Positions 6,622-8,421 of a stretch of 8,421 nt of DNA are shown here, piece after piece. Within the stretch, counting starts at the first letter, position 1. Each line of letters opens with the position of its first letter. Made by a program: the position numbers and the translations under genes. The stretch is from NCBI GenBank assembly GCA_016744485.1, contig JADGEG010000081.1:1-8421 (forward strand), read 5' to 3'. Origin of the DNA: Arcobacter sp. Its GTDB lineage: Bacteria > Campylobacterota > Campylobacteria > Campylobacterales > Arcobacteraceae. The notes beneath the pieces were generated by a model. The model searched no databases and was not told the origin of the DNA. It saw only the letters and a list, made by a program, of their open reading frames with translations.

Positions 6622-8311
6622 GAGTAACTAAAGTGTCCTGAAAAATTGCAGAATTTGCAAATTCATCACTACTAGGAGGACTTAAATAGTTTGCATTTTT
6701 GGCACCTGCATAAACAACAATACAATTTTCTTTAATATTTTCGTCACATTTTATTTTAAACTCAGCACTTCCATGAGGTGATTTTACTAAAACATTGTCA
6801 TTGTCTTTAAAAGAATTTACAGGGTTTATATATAAATAATTATCAACTTTAAAACTAGAATTTAATGTATTTTTTTGTTTAGATGTAAGAAAATAATAAT
6901 TATTTGTTGTTTTTTTGTAATAAAGTTCTTCTATATCTAATTCATCTATAAATTCAAAAGTTTTTATTTCTTCTATTTCTACTTTTGTATTTTTATAATA
7001 CAAAATAATATCATCTTCATTTTTTAAACAATTAAAATCAAATTCTTTTAGTAAATATTGACTTAAATTATATTCACTTATAGTATTTTGATGAGAACTT
7101 TTCACTATATTTGAAATGGCTTTTAAATCATGTCCATAAGATAATCTAATATCTTTTTTTGCTAAAAAATTGCTTGAAGGAATAATTAAGTTCGCCCATT
7201 TGCAAGTATCATTATATGTCGTACCAAAATAAACAACAAAAGTATTCTTTAAATCATTTATTAATCTTTGTGTATTAGGAGCACTTATAACAGGATTGGC
7301 ACCTTGAATAAAAACTAGTTCATAAGAAGCAAAATTTACTTCTACTATATCTACTTCTTTTTTAACTTTTACTTTAAATTGATTATCATAAGCATAGGTA
7401 GAATTTGCTAAATACCAAACACCACCTGCTTTTTTATTATGAAGCCCAATATAAGCTGCAAAAGAATCAATAGTTCGTGTAATTTGAACACCTTCATAGT
7501 ATTTTTGAGCTCCAAGTCCCATTAATATGGCAACTTTTTTATCTTTCATTAAATCTATTGCTTTTTGGACATCTTGTAAATTCACACCTGTAGTTTTTTC
7601 ATAAGACATTAAAGGTTTACTTTTTGCTAAATCAAGAAAATCTTCAGCTCCTTGATTCCAATAGTTTGAATTGTATTTATCTTCCATATCATTCATATAA
7701 GCAAATCTTGTCATAAGTAAAGCTAAGTCATGATCAGTTTTTGGATTGATTTGTAAGTGTATTTGTGATTTTTTAGCAATTGGGGTTTTACTTGGATCAA
7801 TTGTTATGAAAGTTTTATCTTTTATTAGTTCATACATATGAGGTGATGTAATACTTAGGTTTCTTCCCCATACTACAATAATATCAGAGTCTAAAAGATT
7901 TTGCAAAGGTGGATTTGTATTAAATCCTCTTCCTTTTTCAATTCCTTTATCACCTGCACCTTCACATAATGTTCCTTTAGTAAATGTAGCACCATATTGT
8001 CCAAAAAATACCTTAGGTGAGTTTTGCATCACACCTAAATTACCATTTCCTTTATAATATAAAACAGATGATGCTTTTGTATTTTTTAATTTTTCTGTTA
8101 ATATATTTAAAGATTGAATCAAGCTTATTTCTTTATCTTCAAAAAAAGCTTGTTCTAATTTTTCTTCTTTTAATAAATGTGCAAAATTTACACATAACTT
8201 ACCATTTGTAACTTTATGTTCTTTAGAAGCTTTAACTTTACCATCAATTAGTGTAGCTTGACAGGTGTCAAAACAATCCATTGGACAGGCTATATCATTA
8301 TTTGAATTCAA
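6608..8311 (-). CDS. Molybdopterin-dependent oxidoreductase, BisC/DMSO-reductase superfamily
   Basis: This is a 567-residue enzyme predicted to carry bis-MGD molybdenum (or tungsten) and one 4Fe-4S cluster. The substrate is unknown. The N-terminus has cluster cysteines C9, C13 and C17 (ACPMDCFDTC) and C40 (GKLC). The core follows with GTLCEGAG at 113-120, where C116 is the likely metal ligand by position. Later come VVWGRNLSITSPH, QGANPVISAPN, and the run TYNDTCKWANLIIP then FLAKKDIRLSYGH, typical of this superfamily. The C-terminal molybdopterin-dinucleotide-binding barrel spans about 472-567, with SPHGSAEF and KNANYLSPPSSDEF. There is no Tat or Sec signal, so it is cytoplasmic. It is somewhat shorter than most relatives (about 600-700). 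The start is TTG at 8311-8309: no ATG or GTG occurs back to an in-frame TAA, and the first ATG (codon 11) would delete C9. A weak AAGA lies 10 bases upstream. No Fe-S or membrane-anchor subunit is visible. Confidence 0.92.
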   Translation of the reverse strand: MNSNNDIACPMDCFDTCQATLIDGKVKASKEHKVTNGKLCVNFAHLLKEEKLEQAFFEDKEISLIQSLNILTEKLKNTKASSVLYYKGNGNLGVMQNSPKVFFGQYGATFTKGTLCEGAGDKGIEKGRGFNTNPPLQNLLDSDIIVVWGRNLSITSPHMYELIKDKTFITIDPSKTPIAKKSQIHLQINPKTDHDLALLMTRFAYMNDMEDKYNSNYWNQGAEDFLDLAKSKPLMSYEKTTGVNLQDVQKAIDLMKDKKVAILMGLGAQKYYEGVQITRTIDSFAAYIGLHNKKAGGVWYLANSTYAYDNQFKVKVKKEVDIVEVNFASYELVFIQGANPVISAPNTQRLINDLKNTFVVYFGTTYNDTCKWANLIIPSSNFLAKKDIRLSYGHDLKAISNIVKSSHQNTISEYNLSQYLLKEFDFNCLKNEDDIILYYKNTKVEIEEIKTFEFIDELDIEELYYKKTTNNYYFLTSKQKNTLNSSFKVDNYLYINPVNSFKDNDNVLVKSPHGSAEFKIKCDENIKENCIVVYAGAKNANYLSPPSSDEFANSAIFQDTLVTLDLL

Positions 8312-8421
8312 TTTTGACCAATCTTGAGAAAGTTTTTATATTAGGAATTAATATTTCAACTTTATATGAAGATATATGTTTTTCATCTGCTACTTTATGT
8401 ATCTTATATATTGTTAAATTT
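8298..8421 (-). CDS. C-terminal end of an unidentified gene entering from the right edge
   Basis: On the minus strand a frame is open from the window edge (first full codon 8420-8418) for 40 codons, ending NIKTFSRLVKIEFK, to a TAA at 8300-8298. It overlaps the TTG start of the oxidoreductase by 14 bases, just as the oxidoreductase overlaps the MFS gene, which suggests the first visible member of the same operon. Forty stop-free codons are unlikely by chance in such AT-rich DNA. The visible part (HKVADEKHISSYKVEILIP...) has alternating hydrophobic strands and no motif I recognise. It could be a partner or maturation protein of the oxidoreductase, but nothing in the sequence shows this. Confidence 0.6.
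   Translation of the reverse strand, partial: NLTIYKIHKVADEKHISSYKVEILIPNIKTFSRLVKIEFK

Noticed and set aside
8017..8211. Plus-strand open frame inside the oxidoreductase
   Set aside because: It is antisense to the conserved N-terminal part of the oxidoreductase; a hydrophobic shadow frame.

Overview
The window is a strongly AT-rich piece of bacterial chromosome. The gene order infB-rbfA-rimP-ribD, the A/T-ending codons, the near absence of strong Shine-Dalgarno sites in the operon and a -10-only type of promoter point to Campylobacterota. An Arcobacter-like member (Arcobacteraceae) is my best guess; this is an inference, since no rRNA or marker comparison is possible here.

Left half, + strand. 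The window opens inside infB (translation initiation factor IF2), whose frame is open from the first bases. Three genes follow with gaps of 2, 6 and 3 bases: rbfA (30S maturation factor), rimP (30S maturation factor) and ribD (bifunctional riboflavin deaminase/reductase). This is a compact operon for translation initiation and ribosome maturation, with a riboflavin gene attached. After 43 bases comes a ten-helix EamA/DMT-type exporter gene. It may have its own promoter, with a -10 so close to the ATG that the mRNA could be leaderless.

Middle. Bases 4769-5224 have no intact gene. The part next to the exporter holds a short, very basic reading frame on the minus strand, interrupted by a TAG. 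It looks like the decayed end of an unidentified gene. The rest is AT-rich with one weak terminator-like structure.

Right half, - strand, read from right to left. An unidentified gene enters from the right edge with only its last 40 codons visible. It is followed by a cytoplasmic molybdopterin/4Fe-4S oxidoreductase, an MFS transporter of the EntS-like (MFS_3) type and a 74-residue possible winged-helix protein. The successive overlaps are 14, 14 and 10 bases. The two 14-base overlaps both start with TTG, so translation of the four genes is probably coupled. The substrates of the oxidoreductase and of the transporter cannot be read from the sequence.

I see no RNA genes, insertion sequences, CRISPR arrays or clear riboswitches. 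The least ordinary part is the minus-strand oxidoreductase/MFS/small-protein operon. It is built from known families in a combination whose function I do not recognise.
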